From NCBI GenBank assembly GCA_026417555.1, contig JAOADA010000002.1, forward strand, positions 108,144-172,143: DNA of 64,000 nucleotides. The letters run 5' to 3'. The notes below the pieces were generated by a model. The model was not told the DNA's origin. It was given only the letters and a program-made list of their open reading frames with translations, and ran no database searches. Made by a program: the position numbers and the translations under genes. Shown here piece by piece: positions 8,838 through 17,900 of the stretch (position 1 is its first letter; every line of letters starts with the position of its first letter). This DNA comes from Brevinematales bacterium (GTDB lineage Bacteria; Spirochaetota; Brevinematia; Brevinematales; Thermospiraceae).

Positions 8838-10196
8838 ATGAAAGAACCCCAACCAAAAAACCTGACTTCTTTGGCTTCCTATGTAGACTATCTAGAGAAA
8901 AATGACGTTATTCCTAATGAGTTGTATATAGAGTACAATGTGAAACGGGGGCTCCGGAATGCTGACGGCACAGGGGTCCTTGTGGGACTTACCCATATTG
9001 GGGAGGTGCATGGGTACGTGATGGATGAGGGGGTACCCGTTCCCGTGGAGGGAAGACTTCGATATCGGGGGATTGATATCTTTGATCTTGTCCAAGGATT
9101 TCAATCTGAACATCGCTATGGTTTTGAGGAGACCGCCTTTTTGCTTCTCTTTGGCAAGTTGCCCACAAAAAAAGAGCTCGAGGACTTTTCGGCTCTTTTG
9201 AAGCAGTATCGTCACCTCCCCGATGGCTTCAAAGAAAATATCATTCTCAAATCCCCAAGTCGAGATATTATGAATCTCTTGACAAGAGAGGTGAGTGCCT
9301 TGTATGCGTATGATCCTCAGCCTGATGATATTTCTATCGCCAATGTTCTGGACCAGAGCCTTCGACTTTTGGCGCAGTTTCCTGCTATGGTTGCCTATGG
9401 ATACCATGCCAAAAGGCATTATTATGAAAAGGAGAGTCTCTACCTTCATCACCAGGATGAAAACCTTTCTCATGTAGAGAATTTCCTCTCTCTTCTCCGT
9501 CCACATCGGGAGTTTGATCCCATTGAGGCCCAGATTCTCGACCTGGCTTTTGTACTCCATGCTGAGCATGGTGGGGGAAATAATTCTACCTTTACCTTGC
9601 ACGTCGTTTCTTCAACCAATACCGATACCTATTCCGCTATTGTGGCTGCACTCTGTTCTCTCAAAGGGCCTCGTCACGGAGGGGCAAATGCTGAGGTAGT
9701 AAACATGATGGACGATGTCAAGCGAGAAATCAAGGACTGGACAAACGAAAATCAAATCAAAGACTATATTCGCCGTCTTCTCAACAAGGAAGCCTATGAT
9801 AGACGTGGACTCATTTATGGTATGGGACATGCTGTGTATTCCCTCTCTGATCCGAGGGCCATCCTTCTCAAGAAAAAGGCCGAGGAATTGGCAAAGCATA
9901 AAAAACGAGAGGAAGAGTTTCAGCTTTATAATCTTTTTGAGCATTTTTCCAAGCAACTCTTTGCTGAAAAAGCCAAAAACAAGATCATCTGTGCCAATGT
10001 AGATTTTTACGCAGGATTTGTCTATGATATGCTGGGAATTCCCCGCGAGTTATATACCCCTATTTTTGCCCTTTCTCGTATGGCCGGATGGACAGCCCAC
10101 AGATTAGAGGAGTTGATTGCTGGAGGAAGAATCATTCGTCCAGCATATAAATGTATCGCCCCACAACAAGCCTACGTACCACTTGAGAAGAGGTAA
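8838..10196 (+). CDS. gltA: Citrate synthase
   Basis: A 452-residue citrate synthase. Visible are RLRYRGIDIFDLVQGF near residue 75, the catalytic-type segments VLHAEHGGGNNSTFT and GPRHGGANAEVVNMM, and GMGHAVYSLSDPRAILL with a conserved active-site His. It condenses acetyl-CoA and oxaloacetate. The ATG at 8838 has GAGGAG 6 nt upstream; longer in-frame starts lie inside the ABC ATPase gene. It starts 13 nt after that gene and is probably co-transcribed. No other TCA gene is adjacent. Confidence 0.93.
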   Translation: MKEPQPKNLTSLASYVDYLEKNDVIPNELYIEYNVKRGLRNADGTGVLVGLTHIGEVHGYVMDEGVPVPVEGRLRYRGIDIFDLVQGFQSEHRYGFEETAFLLLFGKLPTKKELEDFSALLKQYRHLPDGFKENIILKSPSRDIMNLLTREVSALYAYDPQPDDISIANVLDQSLRLLAQFPAMVAYGYHAKRHYYEKESLYLHHQDENLSHVENFLSLLRPHREFDPIEAQILDLAFVLHAEHGGGNNSTFTLHVVSSTNTDTYSAIVAALCSLKGPRHGGANAEVVNMMDDVKREIKDWTNENQIKDYIRRLLNKEAYDRRGLIYGMGHAVYSLSDPRAILLKKKAEELAKHKKREEEFQLYNLFEHFSKQLFAEKAKNKIICANVDFYAGFVYDMLGIPRELYTPIFALSRMAGWTAHRLEELIAGGRIIRPAYKCIAPQQAYVPLEKR

Positions 10197-10298
10197 GATA
10201 AAAATGTTTCTTGCGTTGAATAAAAATTTCTAAAAGATGGTGGCTCATCCTTCCTCCAGGAAAAAAGAAACGATGTTTTGGCAGAAAAAATCCAAAAA

Positions 10299-10327
10299 TT
10301 GCCTTTTCCCCCTCATTGCTTTATGAT
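10299..10327 (+). promoter_or_regulatory. Promoter of the GH13 gene
   Basis: TTGCCT (10299-10304), 17 nt, TATGAT (10322-10327). The predicted transcript starts about 10 nt before the ribosome site, supporting the ATG at 10346. Confidence 0.7.
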
Positions 10328-10345
10328 AGAAGAGAGGGAAGAACC

Positions 10346-12208
10346 ATGATTGATTGGAAGGAAATGGTCTTTTCTGATGTGACTCGGGATTATGTGTCCC
10401 ATATTCGTCCAAGGGTGGGAGATATGGTGTTTGTGCGTCTCAGGATGGGAAAACATCACCCTGTACAAAAGGTTCTTCTCTGGACGATTGTGAATGGTGA
10501 TGGACACTGGCAGGAGATGAAAAAAGTCCATACCACCCAGCGTTTTGAGTATTACCAAACAGAGTTGCTGGTAAATGAGACTTATAAACAATATCGCTTT
10601 GTGTTTGTGACATCTGAGAGGGTGTGGTACTATACCCGCCAGGGTATAGTAGACTATCCTCCCACAGAGGATCATGATTTTGTTCTCCTCGCCCAGGATG
10701 ACATTCCAGATTGGGTATCACGAGGAACGTTTTATCATATCTTCCCTGATAGGTTTGCCAGGGGAGGATATCAGACATTGAAGCCTTATACGTATCATGG
10801 ATTTACCGCCAGAGAGATGGCCTGGGAAACAAAACCTCTCCCCTATCACGAGGCAGGATGCATGGATTTTTATATGGGAGATCTGGAGGGGATTCGGCAA
10901 AAGATCCCCTATCTCAAATCTCTGGGGATAACAGCGCTCTATCTCAATCCTATCTTTGAAGCCCCTACCACACATCGGTATGATTGCGTCGATTATACCC
11001 GTGTGGATGAAAAATTAGGGGGGAACCCTGCCTTGATCCGGCTTTCTGAGAGTCTGCATGAGGAGGGGATGCGGCTTCTTTTGGATATCTCCATCAACCA
11101 CACAGGCAAAAATCACCACTGGTTTCAAAAGGCACTGGCAGATCCTTCTTCTGAAGAAAGAGGGTTTTACTATTTTGATGAAAAGGGAAATTACCTTTCA
11201 TGGTACAATATCCCTACTCTCCCGCAGCTCAATTATCATTCCCAAAAACTTCGGGAAAAGATCTATAGGGCCACAGATTCTATTTTGCAAATGTATCTCA
11301 AGTCTCCCTACTTTATTGATGGGTGGCGTTTTGATGTAGGAAATCAAACGGCGCGTCGAGATGCAGACCAACTTGGACACGAGCTCTTCGCGGAAATTCG
11401 ACAGGCCTTGAAAGGAGTCAAAAAAGACGTCTATTTGATTGGAGAACACTGGGAAGACAACATTACCTATCATCTTGGAAACGAATGGGATGGGGCAATG
11501 AACTACTTTGCTTGTTTAAGGCCCCTTCGTTTTTTTGCTGGCGAGATGGATCACTTTCTCAAACCAAAACTTCCCATAGGATTTCGAGGGAAAAGAGGTT
11601 CGGCCAAGGCAGTGGCCAACCAGATACTCCAGCACTATACACGGCTTCCCAATCCTTTGGTTCATACCCAGTTCAATCTTTTGGATTCACACGATATTGT
11701 TCGTTTTCATAACCAGCCGGATCTCTTTCGAAAAGAGTGGTACCGGGGAATGATCTCGGCAGCTTTTCTTCTCCCAGGGACTTTCTCTCTTTATTATGGG
11801 GATGAGGTTTTACTGGAAGGGGATACGCACGCGATTGAGGGGTGTCGTTATCCTATGGTTTGGGACGAGTCTCGATGGGATAGAGAGGTCTTTTCCTGGT
11901 ATCAGCAGCTTGCTTTCTGGAAAAAAGAAAACGTGGCACTCCAGGAAGGAAGCTTTAAAGTTCTTTATGCCGATGAGGAGGTACTTGTCTTGGCCCGTTT
12001 TACCATGGAAGAAGGGTGGCTGCTTGCCCTCTCCAATGGTGATGAAAACCGTGAAGTAATGGTTGATGTGGGATGTTTAGGGGTAGAAGAAGGTCAAACC
12101 TTTGTTTCCGCGTGGGAAAAAACCTCCTATACGCTGGAAGGGACAAAGTGGAGAGTGAAACTTGCCCCATGGGGACATGAATTAGTACATCTGAGGCTTT
12201 ATCCTTGA
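10346..12208 (+). CDS. GH13 alpha-glucan hydrolase (neopullulanase/cyclomaltodextrinase-like)
   Basis: A 620-residue glycoside hydrolase. An N-terminal beta-sandwich (about 1-115, CBM34-like) precedes the catalytic barrel that starts at WVSRGTFYHIFPDRFARG (123-140). Family GH13 residues are seen: nucleophile D330 in DGWRFDVGN, acid/base E367 in LIGEHWED and D450 in NLLDSHD. The domain order and the IFPDRFA motif fit the neopullulanase/maltogenic amylase/maltodextrin glucosidase group. No signal peptide is visible, so it probably acts on imported maltodextrins in the cytosol. Its last 10 nt overlap the convergent pseudouridine synthase gene. Confidence 0.88.
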   Translation: MIDWKEMVFSDVTRDYVSHIRPRVGDMVFVRLRMGKHHPVQKVLLWTIVNGDGHWQEMKKVHTTQRFEYYQTELLVNETYKQYRFVFVTSERVWYYTRQGIVDYPPTEDHDFVLLAQDDIPDWVSRGTFYHIFPDRFARGGYQTLKPYTYHGFTAREMAWETKPLPYHEAGCMDFYMGDLEGIRQKIPYLKSLGITALYLNPIFEAPTTHRYDCVDYTRVDEKLGGNPALIRLSESLHEEGMRLLLDISINHTGKNHHWFQKALADPSSEERGFYYFDEKGNYLSWYNIPTLPQLNYHSQKLREKIYRATDSILQMYLKSPYFIDGWRFDVGNQTARRDADQLGHELFAEIRQALKGVKKDVYLIGEHWEDNITYHLGNEWDGAMNYFACLRPLRFFAGEMDHFLKPKLPIGFRGKRGSAKAVANQILQHYTRLPNPLVHTQFNLLDSHDIVRFHNQPDLFRKEWYRGMISAAFLLPGTFSLYYGDEVLLEGDTHAIEGCRYPMVWDESRWDREVFSWYQQLAFWKKENVALQEGSFKVLYADEEVLVLARFTMEEGWLLALSNGDENREVMVDVGCLGVEEGQTFVSAWEKTSYTLEGTKWRVKLAPWGHELVHLRLYP

Positions 12209-12894
12209 GGGCGGAAATATCCCTCAAAGAGAATCCAGGGATACACCGCTGGGGGCTTTCTAGTAAAGCTGAGATACTCTCCTGTCTTTGGATGGGAAAA
12301 ACTGAGTCGGTATGACCACAAACCAAGCCGTTGCCCACCCCGGGTGAATCCTCGTCCGTATTTCTGATCCCCATAGAGGGGGTGCCCACGCGATTGCCAC
12401 TGCACCCGGATCTGGTGATGGCGACCAGTATGAAGTTCTACCTCAAGCAAAGAGAGATTTTTTTCCTGGTGGTAGGCCAACACTCGATAGGAGAGGGTGG
12501 CTTTCTTGGCCAAAGGGTGGGAAGAAGAAACGACACGTGAGAGGTTTCGATGAGGATCCTTGGTGAGAAAATCCTCAAGGGTCCCACTCGGAGGAAAAAC
12601 CTCCCCATATACAACGGCAAGGTAGTATTTTTCGCACTCCCGTGTTTTCATTTGGGTGGAAAGCTTTTCGGCCGCCTTTCTATTTTTGGCAAACACCATA
12701 AGCCCCCCAACAGGCCGGTCCAACCTGTGGACAACCCCGATATATGCCTTCTTTCCCCGAGAAGAGAGGTATGTTTCAAGAAATGTTGAGAGGGCTTCAT
12801 CTCCCGTCTTATCCGGCTGAGAAGGCATATTGACGGGTTTTTCTACTACCACAAGATCATCGTCCTCATAGACAAGAATATCATCACATGTCAT
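12199..12894 (-). CDS. RluA-family RNA pseudouridine synthase
   Basis: A 231-residue protein with the RluA catalytic motif HRLDRPVGGLMVFAK (Asp is the presumed nucleophile), the N-terminal DDLVVVEKPVNMPSQPD, and C-terminal LHTGRHHQIRVQWQSRGHPLYGD. It isomerises uridine in rRNA or tRNA; the target site cannot be inferred. There is no S4 domain. The frame extends upstream into the tRNA-Gly gene, but the ATG at 12894 matches where the fold begins and has GGGG 5-9 nt upstream. The gene starts right behind the tRNA-Gly terminator. Confidence 0.87.
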   Translation of the reverse strand: MTCDDILVYEDDDLVVVEKPVNMPSQPDKTGDEALSTFLETYLSSRGKKAYIGVVHRLDRPVGGLMVFAKNRKAAEKLSTQMKTRECEKYYLAVVYGEVFPPSGTLEDFLTKDPHRNLSRVVSSSHPLAKKATLSYRVLAYHQEKNLSLLEVELHTGRHHQIRVQWQSRGHPLYGDQKYGRGFTRGGQRLGLWSYRLSFSHPKTGEYLSFTRKPPAVYPWILFEGYFRPQG

Positions 12895-12903
12895 ATCTTC
12901 CCC

Positions 12904-12930
12904 AAAAATAAAAAAGGGGCACACGCCCCT
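12904..12930 (-). terminator. Terminator of tRNA-Gly
   Basis: On the minus strand AGGGGC, a GTGT loop, GCCCCT, then TTTTTATTTTT. It lies 4 nt downstream of the tRNA 3' end and about 10 nt before the start codon of the pseudouridine synthase, so little if any separate promoter space exists between them. Confidence 0.8.
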
Positions 12931-12933
12931 TCT

Positions 12934-13006
12934 AGCGGGAAACGGGACTCGAACCCGCGACATCTACCTTGGCAAGGTAGCGCTCTACCAACTGAGCTAT
13001 TCCCGC
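12934..13006 (-). tRNA. tRNA-Gly (anticodon GCC)
   Basis: The minus strand folds as a full cloverleaf: acceptor GCGGGAA/TTCCCGC, D-arm AGCTCAGTTGGTAGAGC, anticodon stem CTACC/GGTAG with loop TTGCCAA (anticodon GCC), and T-arm GCGGGTTCGAGTCCCGT. The discriminator base is T and CCA is not encoded. Confidence 0.95.
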
Positions 13007-13016
13007 AAGAGAATAT

Positions 13017-13046
13017 ATTCTAAAGCAAAAAAGAAAGGCTTGTCAA
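13017..13046 (-). promoter_or_regulatory. Promoter of tRNA-Gly
   Basis: On the minus strand TTGACA (13041-13046), 18 nt, TAGAAT (13017-13022), ending about 10 nt before the tRNA 5' end. Confidence 0.75.
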
Positions 13047-13080
13047 GCCACTTTCTTGCCCAGAGGTAGGCAGATCCAAG

Positions 13081-13114
13081 CAAAATCGCCACCCGCGTGG
13101 GGGTGGCGATTTTG
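13081..13114 (-). terminator. Strong hairpin after tRNA-Arg
   Basis: A 14-bp stem, CAAAATCGCCACCC with GGGTGGCGATTTTG, around a 6-nt loop. The U-tract forms the 3' arm. It directly follows, and touches, the tRNA-Arg 3' end. Confidence 0.75.
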
Positions 13115-13186
13115 CGCCCAAGAGGAGTCGAACCTCTGGCCTTCGGCTCCGGAGGCCGACGCTCTATCCAACTGAGCTATGGGCGC
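13113..13186 (-). tRNA. tRNA-Arg (anticodon CCG)
   Basis: The minus strand reads GCGCCCATAGCTCAGTTGG onward, with anticodon stem TCGGC/GCCGA, loop CTCCGGA (anticodon CCG), T-arm AGAGGTTCGACTCCTCT, and acceptor 3' arm TGGGCGC. The discriminator is A and CCA is not encoded. Its first 10 nt include the stop codon of the upstream protein gene. Confidence 0.93.
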
Positions 13187-16100
13187 TTGGACGTGTAGAT
13201 CTCTTTCAACACAGCATTTGCTCTTGCCCGAAGAGCCATATCCTTGGCAACATGAACCAAGCTCTCTGGAGATTCAGGGCAGGTATGATAATCAACAATA
13301 CCTATATGGCACTGAATCTCAAAACTCTGGTGTGTTTTTTCTTTTGGGAGAAGTTTGGCAACATCACGAAGTTCAGAGAGAGGCGAGGTAAAAAATCGCT
13401 CCATCCGCTTCACAAACTGTTGCACATTTTCGGAGCGGCTCTCAGGGAAAAGAATGATCACCCCACCCTCTGGCATGTAGCCCACCATGTCCACTTCTCT
13501 CACACTTCGCTCAAGATGTTGACGAAACCGTTTGAGAAAAAAATTGGTGAGGTTTTCCCCATATTTTTCCCGAAAATGGAAGAGATTCTCAAGCATAATG
13601 TAGGCTATCGCAAAATTGCGCATCTTTTTGCCATAACGCTCAATCCTCGCACTTTCACGGCGCATCTGCTGGATGATCTCTTCTCCCTTATAAAAACCAG
13701 TGATAATATCATAATTCAAAAACCGAAGATTGTCAAGTAATTTCTTGTAGTACACCTGCACTGCAAGGTACTCGCCAAGCATCGAAAGAATATCTTCTTG
13801 CTCTCGACCCAACGAAAAGGAAGCATTCCACAGAAGAAGCAAAGCCCCCTCCCAGGTATAGCGCCGTCGCAAAGGAATCAGGTACACCTTGCCCTTGAAA
13901 GGAAGAAGCTTTTCCCAATAAGGCTGAGACGTCAGTTCAACAACCTTTTGCTCCACGGGAATTTCTCGATACACCTTTTCTATCACAAAAATAGGATCAA
14001 AAATATGGGTATCATTGACAGAGGCAGCATTTTGCCAATGAAAGTCCTCTATGAGAAGAAAAAAACCCGAAGAAAGAGGAAGATAATTTGCAATAACCTT
14101 GAGGATCTTTTGAAAAAGATGACTTGAGAGAGAGGTATTAGCCATAATAGAATAAATCTGTCTGAGAAAATGCATCCGCACCAGATTCTGCTCCAATGAC
14201 TGAAGGGTAGAAAATTCATGAGCAAGGGCAATACATTCCTCCCTACTCCAGAAAAGGCTCACAGGAGAAAGAGGAGGAAGAGAGGTGATAAGCCGCTGTA
14301 ACTCCGGAGCCAAAAGCTGTTGGTTTTCAAGACGGGAAAGGATCCCCTGAAAGGAAACCCTCTCAGGAGACATTTCTTTGAAAACCTCATAAAAGAGTTC
14401 GCAACCACGACGCCAGAGAAGCCACAGCGATGGACGATACTCTGCCATGAGAAGTACCCATTTGTGAAGGACTCGAGCACACTCCTCAAGGCGATTCTCT
14501 TCAAAAAAGAAGTACGCCTGGAAGAGAAGCCAAAGGATATCTTCATAGGCAGAGTGAGAATTCACCTCCATCAGAGCCTTGACTCTCTGATAAAGCCCAA
14601 AAAGCTTCAAAGATTGGTGGGTTTTGGCATAACATATACCAAGGTAACATCCCAACTCCTCATTGGAATGATAGGGAAGATGAGCAATACCAGCAATGCG
14701 TTTCATTTCCTCAAGAGTACGAAAAAGGAGAATAGCCTCCTCATACTGGGCAGTTCCCACAAGCATCACCGCCATATTAACCAGGGTAAGCATAACCTCC
14801 GTCAAACTTCCTATGGTTCGGATGGCATTGATATTTTGTTGGAGAAAACCAGCAGCTTCGTCATATTTTTCTGCAAGAAGATACCCATAGGCAATACCAT
14901 TTCGTATCTGAGCAAGCTCAAGAGAATTTTGAAAACGCTCCTTGAGGGAGAGACTCTTTCGGTAATAGGCAAACGCCTCTTCGTGTTTGTTAAGATGGGA
15001 GAGAATCATGGCTTTGTTGTGGTAAGCAGCAGCAAGCCGAGCTTCGTTACCTAATGTTTCAGCAATTTTGATCATCTCCTCACATACCTGAAAGAGAAGG
15101 GAACTCTTGGCGGTAACAAACCCTCCCTGCATATTCTCAATAAAGTATACCCCAAGAATATACGCCTTCATATTGAGAAATCCCCACCGATCAGCCTCAG
15201 CCAACACCTGTTGCATGAGACTCTCAAGATCTGAAGACCATCTTCCCTGGTAGGCAGAGGTGATGAGCAGATAATAAAAGAGATATCCAAAGGTTTCGGC
15301 TATACTCTGGGAATAAGCGTGGTGATACACCACATAAATGTGTTTGTAGGCCTGTTCAAGATCCCCCTGCCCTAAGTAACTGAGGGCCAAATAAAATTGA
15401 AAATGTTGAGATTGTTCCTCATTTGCGATATCAAAACTTTTTTCAAGACCATTGTGAAAAGACTCGATGGCCTGCTGAAATTCTCTCTGATAGTAATGAG
15501 CCATTCCCTTGAGGTAGAAGTACATGATCTCATCTTCAGTCAAATACATATCACTACGGATACTCTCCAAAAGATCAATAGCCTCACTGAAATGGAAATA
15601 GTGGAGAAGAAGACGTACTTTGCTGAAGGCCTCCTGAATACTCAAAGGACGGGGAGTTTCTTTGAGAGGGGAAGGAAGAGCGTCCAGTTCATATGCCAAC
15701 CCATCCTGAAGAAGTTCTTCCCAAAAATCTGTAAAAACAAACTGCTGATCAAGGGAGGGTGTGATAAGAAATATCTGGAGATGGTGAGATTTAAGCTTCA
15801 TGAGACGGCGAAGAAAGGCAAGGGTTTTCTTTTGAAGGTAATGAGCCTCAGTAATGACCCAAAGCGTAGGACACGTTGAGGAAAGGATTTCCACCTGGGC
15901 ATAAAGACTTTCCTCAAGAGAAAGGCTTTCAAAACTGAGTTCCTCGAGGAAGAGGATATCCCTGTGGATAATCTTCCCCTCATACATGCCCTCAAAAAGG
16001 CTTCGATGAAGAGGATAGACGTGACTCTTTTCAAGAAGGGTCGAGGTTGGAATTTGGGTCTCTTGATGAAGGTGCTTCAGTAACTCAAAAAGCGGGGGAT

Positions 16101-16278
16101 AAGGCTCAAGAACCTGGGAAGGACAGGAAGTAACCAAAAAATGATACCCTTCTGCAGAAGAGATCTCCGTAAGAATATTGAGTACAGGTTCATAATGGGT
16201 TGTTTTTATTGCCCAGAGAGGGGAAAGTTTTCCTCGCAAGCGAAGAATCTCTTGCCATTCTCCCACCGTGAGTGGCAT
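13177..16278 (-). CDS. Large TPR regulator with degenerate NTPase and degenerate GGDEF domains
   Basis: A 1033-residue soluble protein. The N-terminus (about 1-200) resembles the AAA/STAND module of MalT-like regulators: a Walker-B-like strand [20 protein letters not shown] is present, but no P-loop GKT is. TPR-like helical repeats fill about 215-640 (for example [20 protein letters not shown]). A GAF-like region (about 720-860) and a C-terminal GGDEF-like fold (about 870-1025) follow; the signature is replaced by [10 protein letters not shown], so cyclase activity is unlikely. The ATG at 16278 has AAGGAGG upstream. It starts 13 nt after the DUF1667 gene, so may belong to the glycerol operon. 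Its TAG stop lies inside tRNA-Arg. Function unknown. Confidence 0.72.
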   Translation of the reverse strand: MPLTVGEWQEILRLRGKLSPLWAIKTTHYEPVLNILTEISSAEGYHFLVTSCPSQVLEPYPPLFELLKHLHQETQIPTSTLLEKSHVYPLHRSLFEGMYEGKIIHRDILFLEELSFESLSLEESLYAQVEILSSTCPTLWVITEAHYLQKKTLAFLRRLMKLKSHHLQIFLITPSLDQQFVFTDFWEELLQDGLAYELDALPSPLKETPRPLSIQEAFSKVRLLLHYFHFSEAIDLLESIRSDMYLTEDEIMYFYLKGMAHYYQREFQQAIESFHNGLEKSFDIANEEQSQHFQFYLALSYLGQGDLEQAYKHIYVVYHHAYSQSIAETFGYLFYYLLITSAYQGRWSSDLESLMQQVLAEADRWGFLNMKAYILGVYFIENMQGGFVTAKSSLLFQVCEEMIKIAETLGNEARLAAAYHNKAMILSHLNKHEEAFAYYRKSLSLKERFQNSLELAQIRNGIAYGYLLAEKYDEAAGFLQQNINAIRTIGSLTEVMLTLVNMAVMLVGTAQYEEAILLFRTLEEMKRIAGIAHLPYHSNEELGCYLGICYAKTHQSLKLFGLYQRVKALMEVNSHSAYEDILWLLFQAYFFFEENRLEECARVLHKWVLLMAEYRPSLWLLWRRGCELFYEVFKEMSPERVSFQGILSRLENQQLLAPELQRLITSLPPLSPVSLFWSREECIALAHEFSTLQSLEQNLVRMHFLRQIYSIMANTSLSSHLFQKILKVIANYLPLSSGFFLLIEDFHWQNAASVNDTHIFDPIFVIEKVYREIPVEQKVVELTSQPYWEKLLPFKGKVYLIPLRRRYTWEGALLLLWNASFSLGREQEDILSMLGEYLAVQVYYKKLLDNLRFLNYDIITGFYKGEEIIQQMRRESARIERYGKKMRNFAIAYIMLENLFHFREKYGENLTNFFLKRFRQHLERSVREVDMVGYMPEGGVIILFPESRSENVQQFVKRMERFFTSPLSELRDVAKLLPKEKTHQSFEIQCHIGIVDYHTCPESPESLVHVAKDMALRARANAVLKEIYTSKRP

Positions 16279-16291
16279 ACAGCCTCCTTCA

Positions 16292-16642
16292 TTAGGCAAA
16301 CCAGGTAGTGATCAGATCTATACCATCCCCAAAGGGATCACGAGCGATAACAGTGTTTGGTTCTATTGGCGCTTCAAGGGAAAGGCTATGGCACAGGGAA
16401 ATCCACCGAGGAATATCCTCTTTCAAAATAGGCGCAGAAGTCATCACTGGAACAAGAGGGAATTTTCCCCCTTTCACCTGTACCGATGATGTAAATAATC
16501 GGCGTGGGGCACGGATTTCTTGAATGGCAAATTCCTCTCCCAGTTTACACGAGTTGCCTTGTATTGTCGAGAAAGCCTCTGATATCTCTACCTGAAGAAG
16601 ACAGCCCCGAGGGCAGCGAAGACAGTAGATCTCACGAGTCAT
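16292..16642 (-). CDS. DUF1667 protein
   Basis: A 116-residue protein of the DUF1667 family, with an N-terminal Cys pair LRCPRGC and a third Cys in GNSCKLGEEFA, which suggests a metal or Fe-S site. DUF1667 genes commonly sit with GlpO-like and FAD-dependent oxidoreductase genes in glycerol loci, exactly as here; its biochemical role is not established. The gene overlaps the upstream oxidoreductase gene by 11 nt. Confidence 0.85.
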   Translation of the reverse strand: MTREIYCLRCPRGCLLQVEISEAFSTIQGNSCKLGEEFAIQEIRAPRRLFTSSVQVKGGKFPLVPVMTSAPILKEDIPRWISLCHSLSLEAPIEPNTVIARDPFGDGIDLITTWFA

Positions 16643-17900
16643 AGGTTATCTCCCAAAAAAGCCGCGATGGAGGGTGATTTTTCCACGTCTGAACAAGAGA
16701 GGGATCAAGAGAGACACTAATCATTTCTGCTGGTCGAACATACGGAAGTTTCTTCTGAAAGAAGAGAGAATCTTCTCCTCTAAGACTGAGGGTAACGGAA
16801 GATTCCCATGGGGTATGTACACGAAGAAAAAAAGAGAGCGGTTCTTCTGTGGTTTTTGAGAGAAGAATTTTTTGGGGCACAACACTTCGGAGAGGAAAAT
16901 TCCACCCGATGGAGAGAGAGGGTTCACTCCAGAGAGCAAGATTTTTGGCAAATCTGGCGGCAAAGCGTCCTGCAAGCTCTCCATGGTCAGAAACATCATC
17001 GACGAGATCATAAATATGTACCACATTGCCGGCAGCAAAGATTCCATACACAGATGTCTGGCTAAACTGATCAACAACAGGCCCTCCGGTAACAGGATCA
17101 AGGACAATACCAAGCCGACGACTGAGTTCATTTTCAGGAATGAGCCCTACCGAAAGCAGCAGAGTATCACAATCTACCCACTCACTCTTGTCCTTGATGG
17201 GACAAAAGTTTTCATCAAGAGGGGTGATTTCAACCCTTTCCACACGCTCATACCCATCGATTCTGGTGATGGTATGACGAAGAAAGAGTGGGATACCAAA
17301 ATCCTGTAAACACTGCACATAATTTCTTCGTAAACCGGTGAGGTAGGGAAGGGCTTCTACCACACGAAGAACCTCTCCACCCTCAATGGTAATACGTCGT
17401 GCCATAATCATACCAATATCCCCTGAACCAAGGATGATGAAACGTTTCCCCGGCATCCAATTTTCACGATTGATCATACGCTGAACCGTCCCTGCCGTAT
17501 AAACACCGGCAGGGTGTGTGCCCGGAATATTGATCTGGGAACGAGTGCGTTCTCGACATCCCATCGCCAAAACAATACTCCTTGCCTCAATCTCGTAATA
17601 TCCCTTTGGAGAGAGAACTGTCACCCGTCGAGAGGGACTTATATCCATGACAAAACTCTCAAGCCAAAGCTCTATCTCTCGTTTACGAATTTCGTTGAGA
17701 AAATGGTAGGCATAAAGGGGGCCAGGAAGATCTTGCTTGAATCTTCGAGCCCCAAACCCAGCATGAATACACTGGGGAAGAATACCCCCTGGTTCGTTAT
17801 TTCGATCGAGAATGAGTACACGAGCCCCCTCATCATGAGCCGCAATGGCGGCAGCCATGCCCGCTGGGCCTGCTCCAATTACCACCACATCATAGATCAT
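16632..17900 (-). CDS. FAD/NAD-dependent oxidoreductase of glycerol operon
   Basis: A 422-residue flavoprotein: FAD motif VVVIGAGPAGMAAAIAA at the N-terminus, PGGILPQCIHAGFG near residue 42, a second nucleotide-binding motif FIILGSGDIGMIMARR, and a C-terminal FAD contact GIFAAGNVVH. It resembles the pyridine-nucleotide-disulfide oxidoreductases that accompany GlpA/GlpO-type dehydrogenases and DUF1667 proteins, probably moving electrons from glycerol-3-phosphate oxidation. It overlaps both neighbours by 11 nt, which argues for tight co-translation. Confidence 0.85.
   Translation of the reverse strand: MIYDVVVIGAGPAGMAAAIAAHDEGARVLILDRNNEPGGILPQCIHAGFGARRFKQDLPGPLYAYHFLNEIRKREIELWLESFVMDISPSRRVTVLSPKGYYEIEARSIVLAMGCRERTRSQINIPGTHPAGVYTAGTVQRMINRENWMPGKRFIILGSGDIGMIMARRITIEGGEVLRVVEALPYLTGLRRNYVQCLQDFGIPLFLRHTITRIDGYERVERVEITPLDENFCPIKDKSEWVDCDTLLLSVGLIPENELSRRLGIVLDPVTGGPVVDQFSQTSVYGIFAAGNVVHIYDLVDDVSDHGELAGRFAARFAKNLALWSEPSLSIGWNFPLRSVVPQKILLSKTTEEPLSFFLRVHTPWESSVTLSLRGEDSLFFQKKLPYVRPAEMISVSLDPSLVQTWKNHPPSRLFWEITYDS

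Noticed and set aside
12895..12963. N-terminal extension of the pseudouridine synthase into tRNA-Gly
   Set aside because: The added residues are just the tRNA and terminator translated; the fold begins at the ATG at 12894.
12199..13186. Replication terminus at the apparent skew change near 12-13 kb
   Set aside because: By eye the plus strand changes from G-rich to C-rich here, but it coincides with a switch in gene direction and lies only about 44 kb from the candidate origin, so an inversion or gene-orientation effect is more likely.
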